Assembly: GCA_013397935.1 (NCBI GenBank)
Contig: VZRN01000753.1
Location: 1,999,259 to 2,063,258, forward strand
From: Dasyornis broadbenti
Taxonomy: Eukaryota > Chordata > Aves > Passeriformes > Dasyornithidae
Length of the DNA: 64,000 nucleotides
Direction: 5' to 3'
Part shown: positions 34,802 through 47,774 of the stretch, piece after piece
Numbering within the stretch: position 1 is the first letter of the stretch
Layout of the letters: each line of letters opens with the position of its first letter
Translations under genes and position numbers: made by a program
Notes under the pieces: generated by a model
What the model saw: only the letters and a program-made list of their open reading frames with translations
Told to the model about the DNA's origin: nothing
The model's database searches: none

Positions 34802-37800
34802 CCTTGTATTATTTAAAATATACTTTGCATCGATATTTTCAAAGCAGAATAAAATATTTTAAGATCTGTCTCTGCTGAAGATTTGGCAAGGTTTAATGGA
34901 TTCCAGTGAGGATAATCTGTTGCCTTTGTAATACCAGAAAAGAAGGACTGGGTTCTGCCATCACTTTGCTGGCTTAAACATCACACTTATATTTTCTTTA
35001 GTACTATAAAGCAATGTGAGTTAATACACTAAATCCTCCTGAATTAATCAAAATTATGTGTGCTTTAGCTCAAATGATATGCAAAACCTCTATGAATATC
35101 TTAAAGGGAGTTTCCTGTTCTGCTGATGCATTGAAGATAGTATGTCCTTTTTCCTAAATCTAACCTGAGAAAAATGTAAACCAAACAAAGCTCACATTGT
35201 AGTTATACAGAAAATTATTCCTTTTTCAGCTCTAACTTAAACAGGAGTCAAGCAAAAAAATCTGGTCTTAGCACAGTTCTGCAGTTTTAAAACTAATATT
35301 AATGGGAAGAGTTAGGTTCAATAGAGTATCTTGAGGAGTTTGAATTTTTCACTGAGTGCAAAAGTTAATTTAAAGGCTCACCAGCTTTCTGGCCAGAAAG
35401 CGATTGGTTCCAACTTGGAAAAGGAAAAGGGAAGTATGAAAAGGGTTACTTTAAAATTTAAAAATGGGTAATGGATATATGCTCTACATATATATCTTTC
35501 AAAACCCAACTTTAACTCACCTGAATTCCCTTGTGAAGTTATTGGAAAACTAGCTGAAGAGAGATCATTCTTCACCCCTAGAATTGGTGCTGAGAGCCTG
35601 TGGAGAAGGGAGAATGAAGTAGCAGTGGGAAGTTAAAGAGGATACACAAAAAGAAGAAGGGATGGGTGGATGTTTTATTATTACTAGAAACAATCTGCTT
35701 ATCTGTAGAAGATTTGTCAGCCTTTTCATAGAAGTGATTGCCATTATTTAATCACTAAGGAGTAAAAAACCGTTTGTTTGCTTGTACAAAACTAAACACT
35801 ACATCCAGGGTTAAAATGGAATTATGATTCTGTGGTTGTTTTCCCATCAACACACAAAGAATATTCCAGCCATAGTTATATCCTCGACTGCTTTATCCTG
35901 ACACTTCTGTTTGACATAAGCTTGGGTGCTTCAAATGAGATTCTAAAAAAACTCCAAAAATCATCATGCTCGCCTTTGGAGTATCTATTACCACTCTCAT
36001 CTGGATTAAAATATTCTTTTCAATCAGCATACTCATGTTGGAGTGGGAAGTGACTGTAGATTTATGCGATTCTGTGTGGCCCTGATGTCCCAAAGATGAC
36101 TTAATTTGTGGTCAGGGCTAGAATTAAGCCCTGTAATCTCCCTAAATAACCTGGCTTGGTTACAGCTATATTGCAGGAATGGCATTTAAAACTCTACAAT
36201 CCTGCTGCGAAAGCTATGGAAGTCTGGCGACTTGGATTTTGTAGTCCCTTGCAGGTGTCCCTACTCCAGCAGGGCAAGAGGCAAGACCAAGATCCGGGTA
36301 CTTCTTTGTGCACCCTCCAGCCTCCAAAAACCCTTCTGCTACTGAGTGCAGGAGGAAGGACAGGGACTGTGACTCTAACACAGTCACACCCTGCAGAACC
36401 TGATGATGTGGGTGGGCTACAGCACCTTCAGGCTACCTATTTCCTGGAATGCACTGTAACCCACCTTTCTGTGGAGCAGCATGAATTGAGGAGTTCTCAC
36501 ACCGAAGGATGCACGTGCTGGAAGGACCAGCGGCAGTAAATTGGTAAATTTACCACCAACAGTGGCAATCGTTGCCCTGATGTGACTTACTGCCACTTCA
36601 AAAGTGTGAGGATCTAAAGTCTGGTGGCTTTGCCCCAAGGGGGATCTTTCTCTTTGTAGTGCCTGTGGCACTCACCTGGCTGGCACAGATCTGATACCTT
36701 CAAAGACAAACTCTGCTGTTCCCTGCTTTTTATGTGAGCAGGAGAAGCTGTGGGGACTCAAAAAGGCCATGAGACTGAGCCAAGTTTGTAATATTTTATG
36801 CACTATTTACTAAGCTTGCTTATTTATCCATGGATGCACAACACAGTTTGATAGCAAGGTCTGAATGTCCTCTCCCAAAAATTCAGGATGGGTGGTAGAG
36901 TTTCTTTGGCATTTGGGAAAAGTCCCTGTACTGACCTAATCACTTCAGTTGCTCCATCTATTAGGCACACTCTCAATCTGTACCGTCCTTTGCTCAGGAA
37001 AATGTGCAATTTCTCTTCACTCTTTGGTTTGTGCTGGGAGTTAAAGAGTGCAGTCTTTAGTACAAACCATTCTGCAAGGCAATTTAAACATTTCCTTGGC
37101 AATAAAACAATTACACCTGTCTTGGTAAGCATCTGGAGTATTCATAGCATTAAAAAAATAAGTTACTCTAGTATTTATTACAGCACGTTGAACTATATTG
37201 TAAAACATACTGGCATTTTTTAATCTAATAAATAAATGTTATTGAAATCAGCATCCTTGGACTGCAACTACAGCTCATATCAGAATTGAAGTGTTTAGTT
37301 AAAAGAACTAATTACTTCAACCCCTAATCCATGCATTTTGGAAAAGATTCTCTACCATAGTAAGAGTTTAACATTGTAAGTTACTATAAATCCCTTAGCC
37401 AAGTTGTTTCATTCCTCTGTCTGCAGAAACATTTCTGAAACATTCATAAGCAAAAGAAAGGTCTAAAATAAAATGAGTTTTAGAAAGGCTTTCTTTCCTA
37501 AGTATTTTCTTAACCATGTTAAAGATGAACAGTCCCATCCTTTCAAGGTGACCAGTAAATGTTTCAATTACAAACATTGTTTATTAAGTTCTTAAGTATT
37601 ACACAGATAAAATGTGCAGAAAAATATACATTCAATTTTAAATACAGATTATAGAGAATAAAATAATGCTTTAAAAGGTATTTCAGTAACTTTTGTCACA
37701 GTTTTATGGATTTTCTGACTTCTTACCTGATGAAAAATTCAAGTCATATCCACACTGCCTTTAACAATTTTCCTTTCCTCTCAGAGCCAGCAAACACATC

Positions 37801-40027
37801 TTCTTTCTGTATAAAAGAATCCAGAGCAAAGCCATCTCTCCTAAAGCGATACTTGAGCTCTCTTCTCTTCTCTGTCTGAAACAAACCACAGATCCACAAT
37901 TTCCAACAGTACTGAATCTGCCAGGCAGTAGGAAGGCTGCTGAGGAATAAAACAAGCTCTGGAATCCAAGAAGAGGCGAACTGCAGTGAGCAGGGAGGAG
38001 GAAGGACCAGTAGTCATGGGGATGGATTTTCCTCCACTGTGCTGCTTCCCTCCACCCTGTCAAACACCTTATCATGCAATTTCATTTTCAATTATTTAAT
38101 CTGTTCCGCAGTTCAAATGTTTTCCCTCTACAGGATTTCATACATAAACATCTGCAGATGGCATATTGCTTTCCTAACTGATATGGCAATACAATAAGCT
38201 GCTTGGAAAGAGCATGCACATCCTATTAAGTGTTTCATTTGCTTTATTGCAATTAAGATAATCAGATTTTCATTATAAATTGATTTTTTATCTTATACTC
38301 CACAGATAAAAAAAATATTCCTGAAAAGCAAAGGATGGCACATTGCATCAGTACATAGTGAAAAGGGATTTTATTTTTATTACTGTTTTTTTCAGTAAAA
38401 GTCCATACATTTTGTAGTCACTTGTTTATAAAAATAAGCATCCATCTTCTTCCCTAAATATTTAGAATGAACATTTATGGAGCAGGAAAGGAACTGCTTT
38501 TCTTAGGACCTGCAGTCCGGTAAATTGCTGTGTAAACTCTTGAATTTGTACCTGGGTCCACTTAACTTCCAGTATCTCAGCCTGGTATTTTTTGAGAGAA
38601 CAATTTTTAAAAAGCAGTAGGATTTTTTGGATGAGCAATACTGATGCTGTATTAAAGTGCAATTTAGAACTATTTATCTAAAAGTATTGTTGGTTGCCAT
38701 GCTATAGTATTTGTATAAAACAAGTGTAAAGTGGAGAGAGCCTCTGTGATCAGCCAGATGAACCTCCTGCTTCCCATGTATTTGTGTCGATTCATGATGT
38801 GCTTGTCCAGACTGTTTTTTCACTATCTGTGGTAATCCTAGATTAGGTGTTCAAGTGCCTTATTTACTGCTAGGAAGACTGCCTTAACACCTCCCCTTAA
38901 AACTTCCTTCTCCTTAGTTTAACCCATTGCTTTTTATTCTAGGTGTGGTCTGGGAATTCTGAAATTTTAACCAAAAATGCTATAATCAAGCACTGTGAAT
39001 ATACTTTTCTAAAGCATTTCTACAACTTGCTGGGTTTGATGATGTCAAAATTACTATGAAAACAAAACTTTGCCAAAGTACTTTAGAAATTCTGCTCTGG
39101 TTGTACTGTAACCCCAGGAAGTTAATTAGGACCTGAACATGCAACATGATAAATAAACATCAGAACAAGACATAAAAATGCATTATCTGTTTATGAAGGG
39201 AATAAGTAAATAAAATTAAAAAATGTTCTGATTCTATTTACAAATTTCAAAGGTCATGTTGCTTATTTACATACGCCTCTGTTTCTAATATAATTCTGTA
39301 GGCAGTCCTTCATTTGTGGAAAAACTGGAGTGCTTAACATGTGATCCATTGGTTTTACAGTCATATCAACCTCCGCCTTGTGGATTTAATTGTGTTGTAA
39401 CCTGTTGTGAATTAGATCACATCCAGCATCAGAGGCTTATGGGTGTGGCTGCTCTCAGTGTGTTTAATTTTGATGTCAAAGGTATGTATGCTAAGTGGGA
39501 CCCACGGCTCTGTAAGAGGGATCACAGTATATTGTTTTCCGCCAAATGCTGGAGTGTCTGTTTGCAAAAAAGGTTAATGGATAGCAGAACTGTATTTACT
39601 TTTTAATCAATGATCTTGTTATTTCTAAATTGCTCAGTATTAAGTGATGGGTGAAGTGCCATAATAGGTAGGTTTTTAAAATATAAGTTTGTAATAACTT
39701 GTGTTGCATTGGCAACAATCTGTTGGTGAAAAATTTTCTAACATGTAAGTCCTTTGAGCTCACCTTTTGCTTTGGTATTTACATGATTCCTTGGCCAGTA
39801 GGAATCTTTGCTGATGGTTTCTCACTCTAAACTTTTGCTTTTGCTTAGTTGTTTCTCCCATGTAACTGTTCAGCAGTCCTTGTTCCTGCCTGTTGCAGCC
39901 CCCTTCTTCAGAAAGGAAGTTTTAGTCGACATGTACATGTATGATTTCTCAGCTTCCCAGGTGAAGGAATTCTTTAACAGCAGATTACCCAAGACTTGGT
40001 TCAGAGACCTGTAACATGTCTGAAGGG
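34802..40027. other. Noncoding DNA upstream of or within the 5' intron of NPY6R
   Basis: AT-rich sequence without a supportable coding region. It probably holds the NPY6R 5' noncoding exon(s) and promoter on the minus strand, but no CpG island or clear TATA element marks them. No mobile element was recognised. Confidence 0.5.
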
Positions 40028-40694
40028 TCATGGAGTTATAGACTGGTTTGAGTTGGAAGGGACCTTAAAGATTATCCAGTTCCAGTGGGCAGGGACACCT
40101 TCCACTAGATCAGGCTGTTCCAAGCTCCATCCAACCTGGCCTTGGACACTTTCAGGGATGGGACAGCCCCAGCTTCTCTGGGTGATTTGTTGCAATGGCT
40201 CACCACCCTCACAGTCAAGAAATTCTTCCCAATATCCCATTTGACCCTTCGCTCTGCCACTACAAAGCCATTCGCTCTTGTCCTGTCATTCCAGACCCCT
40301 GTCTAAAGTCCCTCTCCAACCCTCTTGGAGCCCCTTTAGGCACTGGAAGGGGCTCTGAGGTCTGCCTGGGGCCTTCCCTCATCAGGCTGAGCACTCCCAG
40401 CTCCCTCAGGCTGTCTTCAGAGCAGAGCTGCTCCTCATGGCCTCCTCTGGACTCTCTCTAACAGACCCACATCCTTCTTACCTGGGAGCTCTGGAGCTGG
40501 ATGCAGCACTGCAGGTCGGGTCGCACAAGAGTGGAGTAGAGGGGAAGAACCACCTCCATCCTCCTGCTGGTCACGCTGCTCTTGATGCAGCCCAGGAAAA
40601 GTTGGATTTCTGGGCTGCAAACACACAATTCTGGCTCGTATTGAGCTTCTTGTCAACCAACATCCACAAGTCTCTCTCCTGGATTACTGCTTCC
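40028..40694 (-). mobile_element. CR1 LINE, 5'-truncated copy
   Basis: The left end (TCATGGAGTTATAGACTGG, then TTTGAGTTGGAAGGGACC) is the reverse complement of the CR1 3' terminus. The following blocks (CCACTAGATCAGG, CCAACCTGGCCTTGGACAC, AAGAAATTCTTCCCAATATC) and the right part (GAGCTTCTTGTCAACCAACA) follow the usual CR1 order. It is about 667 bp, covering the 3' UTR and the degenerate end of the reverse-transcriptase frame, inserted on the minus strand. Frameshifts and substitutions show it is inactive. It is the longest mobile element in the window. Confidence 0.93.
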
Positions 40695-43600
40695 TAGTAA
40701 GTACTATTCTTTATAGCACTTCAAAGAGGCACAGAAAAATAAACAAGAATAATTGGAAATCTCATATGTTAGTGTTGGATGTACTGGTTAATGCAATGAA
40801 AGTAAGATAATATGCTGTGATGGAGGAAAAACACACTCCCCTCACATTTTCCTGTGCTGTGGAGAGATCAACACCGTAGTAAGGGATTTTCAGTAAATAG
40901 CTTATAATATGAGCAAACTAACAACAGGCAAGCATGCACTGTGGATTTTTTTCCACGGATGTATATGTGTAAGTTGGAGAACTGCTCCATGATTCAGATT
41001 TTTTTTTTTTTCCTAATTGGAAATAATTACCACAAAAATAATTTGTGCTCACTACCTTGTGTTAAGGGTTCACTCCATTATACTGCATAGTTCTAGAGGA
41101 CAGCTTTGCAATATCCTTGATGCCTCATTCTGATCTCAATTTTGATTCTCAATTAGCTCATGCCTAGAATGAAAAGTCAACTGTTTTAAAATCTGATTCA
41201 ACTATAAATGAGTTACTTATAATAACATATTAATTTTTAAAATTATGTCATGCCATGAACTGTTGGTTAATTTCTGGACCTTATTCAGTTGGCAAAGAGC
41301 TAAGATGGAGATGAATGTACTCCCTGGCTGGAAGGTTAGCATCTTAATTTTTTGGGTCAGCCAAGTTACTTTTCTCACTGAAAAAGAGATAAGATATGTG
41401 AGTAATTGTAATAGGAGTGTGACTGCATAAAATCATTTTTTATAATAGATTCCACTTTTCAAACCCTGATTCAATTCTTTGTAGCTTTCTAGAACTTCTC
41501 CAACTCACTTTTACTGAAAGTCATCTCTGACAAAAAATGAATTATTTCAATAGCTCACAGATTTGGGGGGAATATGACAATCTGTATCTCTGGTTTGTTT
41601 TTTCCCATTGTAGAGTCTTTTTGTAACAACACTGAGAGCACCAAACCCTGCTGTTCTCATAGCATGACATCTTTTGGTGTCCTAATTGTTAATTAAGAAA
41701 CACTTAAATAATCAAAAGGCTTTTCCCTTTAATCTCAGTCTGTTTCAATTTCCAGCATGTTTCAAACTGTAATAAGAGTTTTGATTTTCTGAATTAAAAA
41801 TATGAATTCTAGATTGCTCTTTTCTGTCTAGAAAGTCTCACTTCACACTACCTCATTTTAAAATTTCGTGAATAGCATGGATGTCTTACAGTTAATGTCA
41901 GGCAGGTACTTACTGAGCTTCACAGCACAACTCTTCCTGCTGTGTTCAAACAAAGCTTAATGTCAGTCATGCAAAAGCACCACAAACCCACCCCAGAGAG
42001 GTTCTGTGGAAGGAAAAATAGATGGAGTCTAGGAATAGCTAAGGGGAAAAAAATAAAAGCAAGTAGATTTTAATTTAATTGGAAAATACATAATGATAAA
42101 TTTGCAGGTGAAAAAGATCAAAGTATGGCCAAGATTGTTCCTGGCTCCAGGTCTTCCTTTGTCAGAACTTACGATCTTGGTCTGCCTCAGACTAAGATAC
42201 AGTGAAAGTTCTCCCCTCTCACATCTCTCACAGCATTGCTACATTCTTTGATCCTTCTCAAGAATCTTGATTTTTGAGACCATATTTTGCTGCCTTACTT
42301 TCATCCCATCACTTCGAATTATGGCCAGCTTATATATAAAATTTTAGGAAAGAGAAGAAAGGAAATAATGAATTATTAAAGAAGAGTGGCAAGATGAAAG
42401 AGGAAAAAAGAAATTGAACTTCAGAGGGAAGAGGAGGGAGGGCAGGATTTAAGGAAAAATGGTAACTTACGTCCAAAGAAAAGGATGCAAATTCAATTCT
42501 CTGATGACTTTCCACTTCACCCTTCACAAAGGTGTGTTTCTCTCTTCAGCAAATTCCCCTTAAAAAGGGCTCAGGAAAGATTTTGTTTAGTAGATAAACT
42601 TTGATACTACTTACTGAAGAAATAGTACCTGTGGATTATCTTATTTTGCATTAAGCAAATACAAGAGAGGGGCAGTGTTTTATTCCTCATCTGCATTTAC
42701 ACAGGGTAGAGATTTTTATCCTGAGGAGTGTCATGTTCAGACTTTAGGGAGGCAAAATACTACCTAGCTGCCTCTCAGAATTTTTAAATCTTTTTTGACA
42801 AAAACCCTCTCCTGATCAGTACTAACTCATGAAAGTCTCCAACATAAGATCACAGGTTTGATGTTTATGCAGATTAAAGTACAGACAGCAGATCAGAGTG
42901 AAAGATAAACTTTTGCCAAAAAAGCAAGACTCTCTCAGGGACAACTGCACATCTTTTAGAAGTTTTCACTCTCGCAACTAAAGCAAGGTGCCAGGCTGGG
43001 AATGCTCGTGGTGCTGCTGTATTTTAAAACCAAATGTTTCCCCGCACAATTACTCTCTGCCTGAGGCGTTGATTTGGGTAGGAGTGAGGTTTCCAAAAGT
43101 CTAATAATATCTCATTGAAATGACACGAATAAAAATCCTTCCCTGCGTGTGCGTGTGGATCTCAGAATGACGTGGGAAATTACGGTTGAATGCCTTGTAC
43201 TCCCAACTGCTTCCACCTGTGCAGTTAGAAAAATCTGGGTGAAATTTGTGTGTAGCTAAGATGATGTTATTACAGTCTTCAATGTCAATGTTGAACTAAT
43301 TCAGGAAACAAGCTGCATGAAGGAATCCTGTAGGCTTCAAAATGCTTTCTGGCTGCTGAAGGGTAAAACTACACTAAGTCTAGAGCACTGCACTATACTA
43401 AAAAGGGAAAACTTAAACTCATTAAAAATCCAGATGGTATACTTAAATTGTTTTAAAAAATGAATCAATGCCTGCTGACTATGGAAGCCACAGATATAAC
43501 TGTTAACACAGATTAAAGAGGTTGAAACTAGGTAAAAGGATATGACTTTCTGTTTATATGAGGGTTTAGATAAAATATTTATAACTTATGAGCTACTTTT

Positions 43601-46312
43601 GACTTCACAGTGTTTTTCTATCGCACTTCATGCTCTTTTCCAAAACTTCATTATTCCTTTTCCATCTTGGCTGTTTGGACCCATTAAATAGCATGACAAG
43701 GTTAAATTTCTTGAATGACAAAAATTGATATAAAGAATTCCTTAATAATTTATTTTGTATCAGCTTTTATTAAGAACATACTTTAACAGGAAGTCGTGTG
43801 GGAAAGGGACTGCTCAGAGGTCTCTGGTTTGGAATTCCTTAAGCAGTAATGCCCTCCTGTGGACTCTAGGCAGTATGATTTCTTTTCAGTAACTACAACA
43901 TTGAATGCATGAAAACGATGTGCCTTGCCTTCTCTCTAATTAAAATGTCCCATGAAGACACTTAACATAGGACACTATTTGGCCAGTGCTTCTGGTTTGA
44001 GAAATACATTTCCTTTAGATAATGATACAGATGGAGCTTTTATCTAAAACAGCACCTAAATTTAGAAACTTCAGCTGTTTCTACAATGATTTTATTTTAT
44101 AGGTTGCTATTAGAATTGAAAAGATGTCATGCCACAACTGCCTCGTCAGAAAGTGAAAAGCATTAATTTCTTCTGCGTGCTGCTTTCCTAAGAATTTTTA
44201 AATCCATAGGATGGTATTATGCATTTACTAGTTTACAGCAAAAAGCAGTTTAAAAATTCTATGGGGAAGCTGCTGTAGCTGCTGTAGCATTGTCTGGTTT
44301 GCATCTCACACACAATGAAACTCATCTTTGGCTCTGCACTCGTACCGTGGCAGCACCTCTGTCTCTCGTTGGCTTACATAGCTTGAGGGAAAAGGCACAT
44401 TTCAGGAGCATGGAAAGGCACCTGCTTCCTGGGAACGTGTATAGCAAGTGACTTGCTGCACAGATCGGGTGACTGGATGCCTCACCAGGCGTGAGCCTGA
44501 CAGGAATTGGAGAAGTCTGGTTGGAGTCTCTGTGGCAGCTTGGATGACCTGGGAGGAATGGAGATCTGTGGGATCTGCAGGAGAAGATGATGTTTAGCTG
44601 TTTAGGAATCCTGTGTCCCCAGAGCCTGGTGGGATGTGTCAGAATGCATGGAAGTGTGCAGTGCCCTCAGCCCTGCCACAGTGGGCACTGAACTCTGAGT
44701 GGGGTTTTGAGCAAAGGTGTGAACGACACGAGGTCACTTTGGCAGCAGGACAAGGACAGAAGGACACCAGGCCAAGTGCAGTTTGGCCTTTGTGTATTAT
44801 CAGAGGAGACATTTCCACCTGGAAGACATGGGTATGTGTGTCTTAAAGATGTTTTCCTTTCATTAATCAACCAGTCAAAAGTGTAAATGAAGAATTATTT
44901 GGGCTACACTTGAATTGAGTCAGTGGCTGGTTTACTCACATCTTAAAGACCCTCATCTCCTCCTCCTGATGCAAGTCTTGACTTTTTTCTTTGATCTGTT
45001 CCTTGGCCTACTTGCCATTCTTGTTTTCAGGAAGAGAAAGTGAGCTGTAAACAAGCTTTGTTTTCTTTGTTATCTGTTGAAGCCATAATTAGCTCCCTTA
45101 ATTTTTCATCCTTTTTGCTCTAAATTACTACAGGTCTGTAAAACTCTCATGGATGATTTTTCACATGACATTAATTTTTCTTGTGAAGGGCTGTACAGTT
45201 CTTACAATAACTAGTAGGCAAAATACAGTTTTGTATTTCCTGTAACTATGTGGAGTTTGCAGCCTGCCTCTGGGAAGAAGATTTTTGTTTAATAGAGTAG
45301 GATATGCTTGTTTATTTTAAAACCACAAATATTTCAGTGGCATTATGGGCATATTCTCTGTCCTAAAACTAAATAAAATGATTGTGTCAGTTCATGCATT
45401 GAGATAAATGGATCTAAACACGCAACAACTTTCCTTGTGATTGCCAAACACAGGCATTTAATTGGTTACTCTTACTATAGGCTTGGCTATAACATAAAAA
45501 AAAAATCCAACTTGTGTAAAATCAGATGACTGTATTGCAAGTTTTAATGCTACTGGTTAATGATAACCATAGTCAGTGAAATAAAAGCATGTTCAGCCTT
45601 TCTGGATTTCCTTTGGGGCTGCAGTTAACCAACCTTCCAGCACACTCACTGCTCCTCTTGTATCTGTGTCTCCGAGGAAGCATTTCCAATCGATCTGTAT
45701 TGGGAGATGTCACAGTTCTGCTTCCTCCCTCCTGTCAGCACCAGCAAGTCATACAAAAAATGTTTCAGAAAGCTGAGGCAGCTGAAAGCAAAGTCTATTT
45801 TTCATGATAGAACTATTTATCATGTCTCAGTTCTCTTAAGTGGATTGCTGTATGTTTGCAGAAGCATCAAGGCTGGCACCTGGGAAAATGCAGGATCGCA
45901 GGGCTGGAGCACTGCATCAGTTCAGACAGCTGTGGAACCACATCCTGACAGTGCCTAATGCAAAACTGCAGCCATTCTTAGCTCCTGTATAATTTTTAAC
46001 ATAAAACCCAGTGGCTGTAAGACTGAAAAAAATATCTTGTTTCTAATGAAAAATTCACTAAGTTGAAAGCAGTGATACAGCCTTCATGACAGCAATGTTT
46101 AATGTGCTATAAAAGTAAGAGAAAAAAAAGGAAAATCATCTCACTATTCGTCATGTCACGGCACTTGCACACTCTTGAACAGCTCTGATTATTTCTCGGA
46201 GAAAATACCTTTTTTCAGAACTAAGGAAAGATTTAAGGATGAGGAGGCTGTGATAGGGTTGGAAAAATTACTGGGAAATGGGAGAAAACAGTAGCAGGAG
46301 CAGTGAGTGAGA
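40695..46312. other. Intergenic DNA between NPY6R and HNRNPA0
   Basis: About 5.6 kb, mostly AT-rich, with no gene recognised. A poly-T run lies at 40,999-41,011 and a purine-rich passage at about 42,340-42,460. Because the two genes point away from each other, distal regulatory elements of either could lie here, but none can be named from sequence alone. Confidence 0.5.
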
Positions 46313-46795
46313 AAGAATGACAGAATTGTTTAGGTTGAAAAAGCCCTCCAAGATCATCGAATCCAGTTGTTCTCTCAGCACTGCCAAAGCCACCGCTGAA
46401 CCGTGACCCCAGGTGCCACATCTGCACTGCTTTTTAAATCCCTCCAGAGATGTGACTCCATTGCTGCCCTGGGCAGCCTGTGCCAGGGCTGGACGGGATT
46501 TTCCGTGAAGAATTCTTTCCTGATAGCCAATCTAAACCTCCCCTGGCACAACTTGAGGCTGTTTCCTCTCATCCTGTCCCTTGTTCCCTGGGAGCAGAGC
46601 CCGACCCCCGCTGGTTGCCCCGTCCTGCCAGGGAGCTGTGGAGAGTGAGAAGGCTCCCTGAACCTCCTTTTCTCCAGGCTGAGCCCCTCTCCTTTTCCCT
46701 TCCCCTCAGCCGCTCCTCACCAAACCTGTGCTCCAGACCCTGCCCCAGCTCCGTTACTTTTGTCGGGACGCGCTCCAGCCGCTCAGTGTCCTGTG
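46313..46795 (-). mobile_element. CR1 LINE fragment beside the HNRNPA0 CpG island
   Basis: About 480 bp in reverse orientation. It opens with AGAATGACAGAATTGTTTAG and CCAAGATCATCGA, continues with CTGCCCTGGGCAGCCTGT, then CTAAACCTCCCCTGGC and TTTCCTCTCATCCTGTC, and ends near CTCCAGCCGCTCAGTGTCC, all in CR1 order. Frameshifts make it noncoding. Its subfamily differs visibly from the copy at 40.0 kb, as the 3' terminal words are not the same. It stops about 150 bp before the CpG island begins. Confidence 0.9.
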
Positions 46796-47373
46796 AGCAC
46801 AGATCGGGCGCGTGGGAGCGGGTTACCAAGGGGAAGAGGGACACAAATGAGGGAAGAGCCATTGCTGACAGGGAGCAGAGAGGAACAGGGCAGCCCGGAG
46901 GGTTAAACCACCGAGAAGGGGAGTATTGAGCGGGCTGAGGAAGGTGAGGCGTGAACACAGCGGGTGAAGGTGGAGCCCGCGCGGGGCCGTGCTCAGCGGG
47001 TGCCGCCGCTCCGGGCGCCGAGACTGTCTGCATTCACGGGGGCGGTGCCGAGACGACGGTCCAGGCTCCGCTTCACGATGCCAGCCACGAGGACACGAAG
47101 CAACGCGCAGAAACAGATCACAGGAAAGTCCACCTGAGCATGAGGAAGAGCTTCTCCCCTGTGCAGTGACCGAGCACTGGGACAGAGTGCCCAAAGAGGG
47201 TATGGAGTCTCCCTCACTGGGGAGATCCCAGAACCGTCTGGACACGATCCTGTGCCATGTGCTCTATACCGGAGCGGGAAGGTAGGGCCAGAAGCCCGCT
47301 GGGGTTCCTCCCGAGCCTGACCCGCTCTGAGGGGAGGCCCCGAGCTCCTTCACGCGGGAGCGGCCGCTCCGCC

Positions 47374-47668
47374 ATTGGGGGCACGCGNNNNNNNNNNNNN
47401 NNNNNNNNNNNNNNNNNNNNNNNNNNNNNNNCATTGGCTGCAGGCCGCGGGCCCGGCCCACGGGCGCAGCCAGCCCCGCCCCTCCGCCGGGCGCGCGCGG
47501 AACGCGTCCCGCGTCTCTATTGGCTGTTCACCGCATCCGTCATCGGCAAACCCCGGGACCATTGTGGAGGTCGCGCTCTCTGATTGGTCCCTGCGCACCT
47601 CCATCGCGGTCGAAGCCCCGCCCCCTAAAGGTGAGTGGCGGGCAGGGCCGGCGCCTCGCTCTCATTGG
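47374..47668 (-). promoter_or_regulatory. Array of five CCAAT boxes (ATTGG on plus strand)
   Basis: ATTGG occurs at 47,374-47,378, 47,433-47,437, 47,519-47,523, 47,583-47,587 and 47,664-47,668, all in the same direction. Three are followed by CTG and one by TCC, matching extended NF-Y sites such as CCAAT flanked by CAG/GGA on the other strand. Start-to-start spacings are 59, 86, 64 and 81 bp. They lie about 100-400 bp before the presumed HNRNPA0 transcription start, the usual location for NF-Y sites. Confidence 0.7.
47388..47431. other. Assembly gap (44 N)
   Basis: Unresolved bases within the HNRNPA0 CpG island. Flanking sequence is extremely GC-rich, a common cause of dropout. Frames crossing the gap cannot be trusted. 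Confidence 0.99.
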
Positions 47669-47762
47669 CTGCGGCTGAGCGGGGGGCGGGGTCAGGGGGC
47701 GGGGCTCCCGGCGGCGCCTTTGTGTGGGCACCAGTCGCCGGCCGCGCTCCCGAGAAGTCGCT

Positions 47763-47774
47763 GCCGCCATTTTG
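47763..47774 (+). promoter_or_regulatory. YY1-type motif near the HNRNPA0 start site
   Basis: GCCGCCATTTTG matches the YY1 core (CCGCCAT on this strand, ATGGCGG on the other). Such motifs typically sit just downstream of TATA-less start sites in genes for RNA-processing and ribosomal proteins, so it helps place the transcription start close to this point. Confidence 0.6.

Noticed and set aside
40028..40240. 70-residue minus-strand frame
   Set aside because: Lies in the CR1 element; it is the untranslated 3' part of the LINE read by chance.
46569..47033. 154-residue minus-strand frame before HNRNPA0
   Set aside because: It overlaps the CR1 fragment and the GC-rich island edge and has no recognisable domain.
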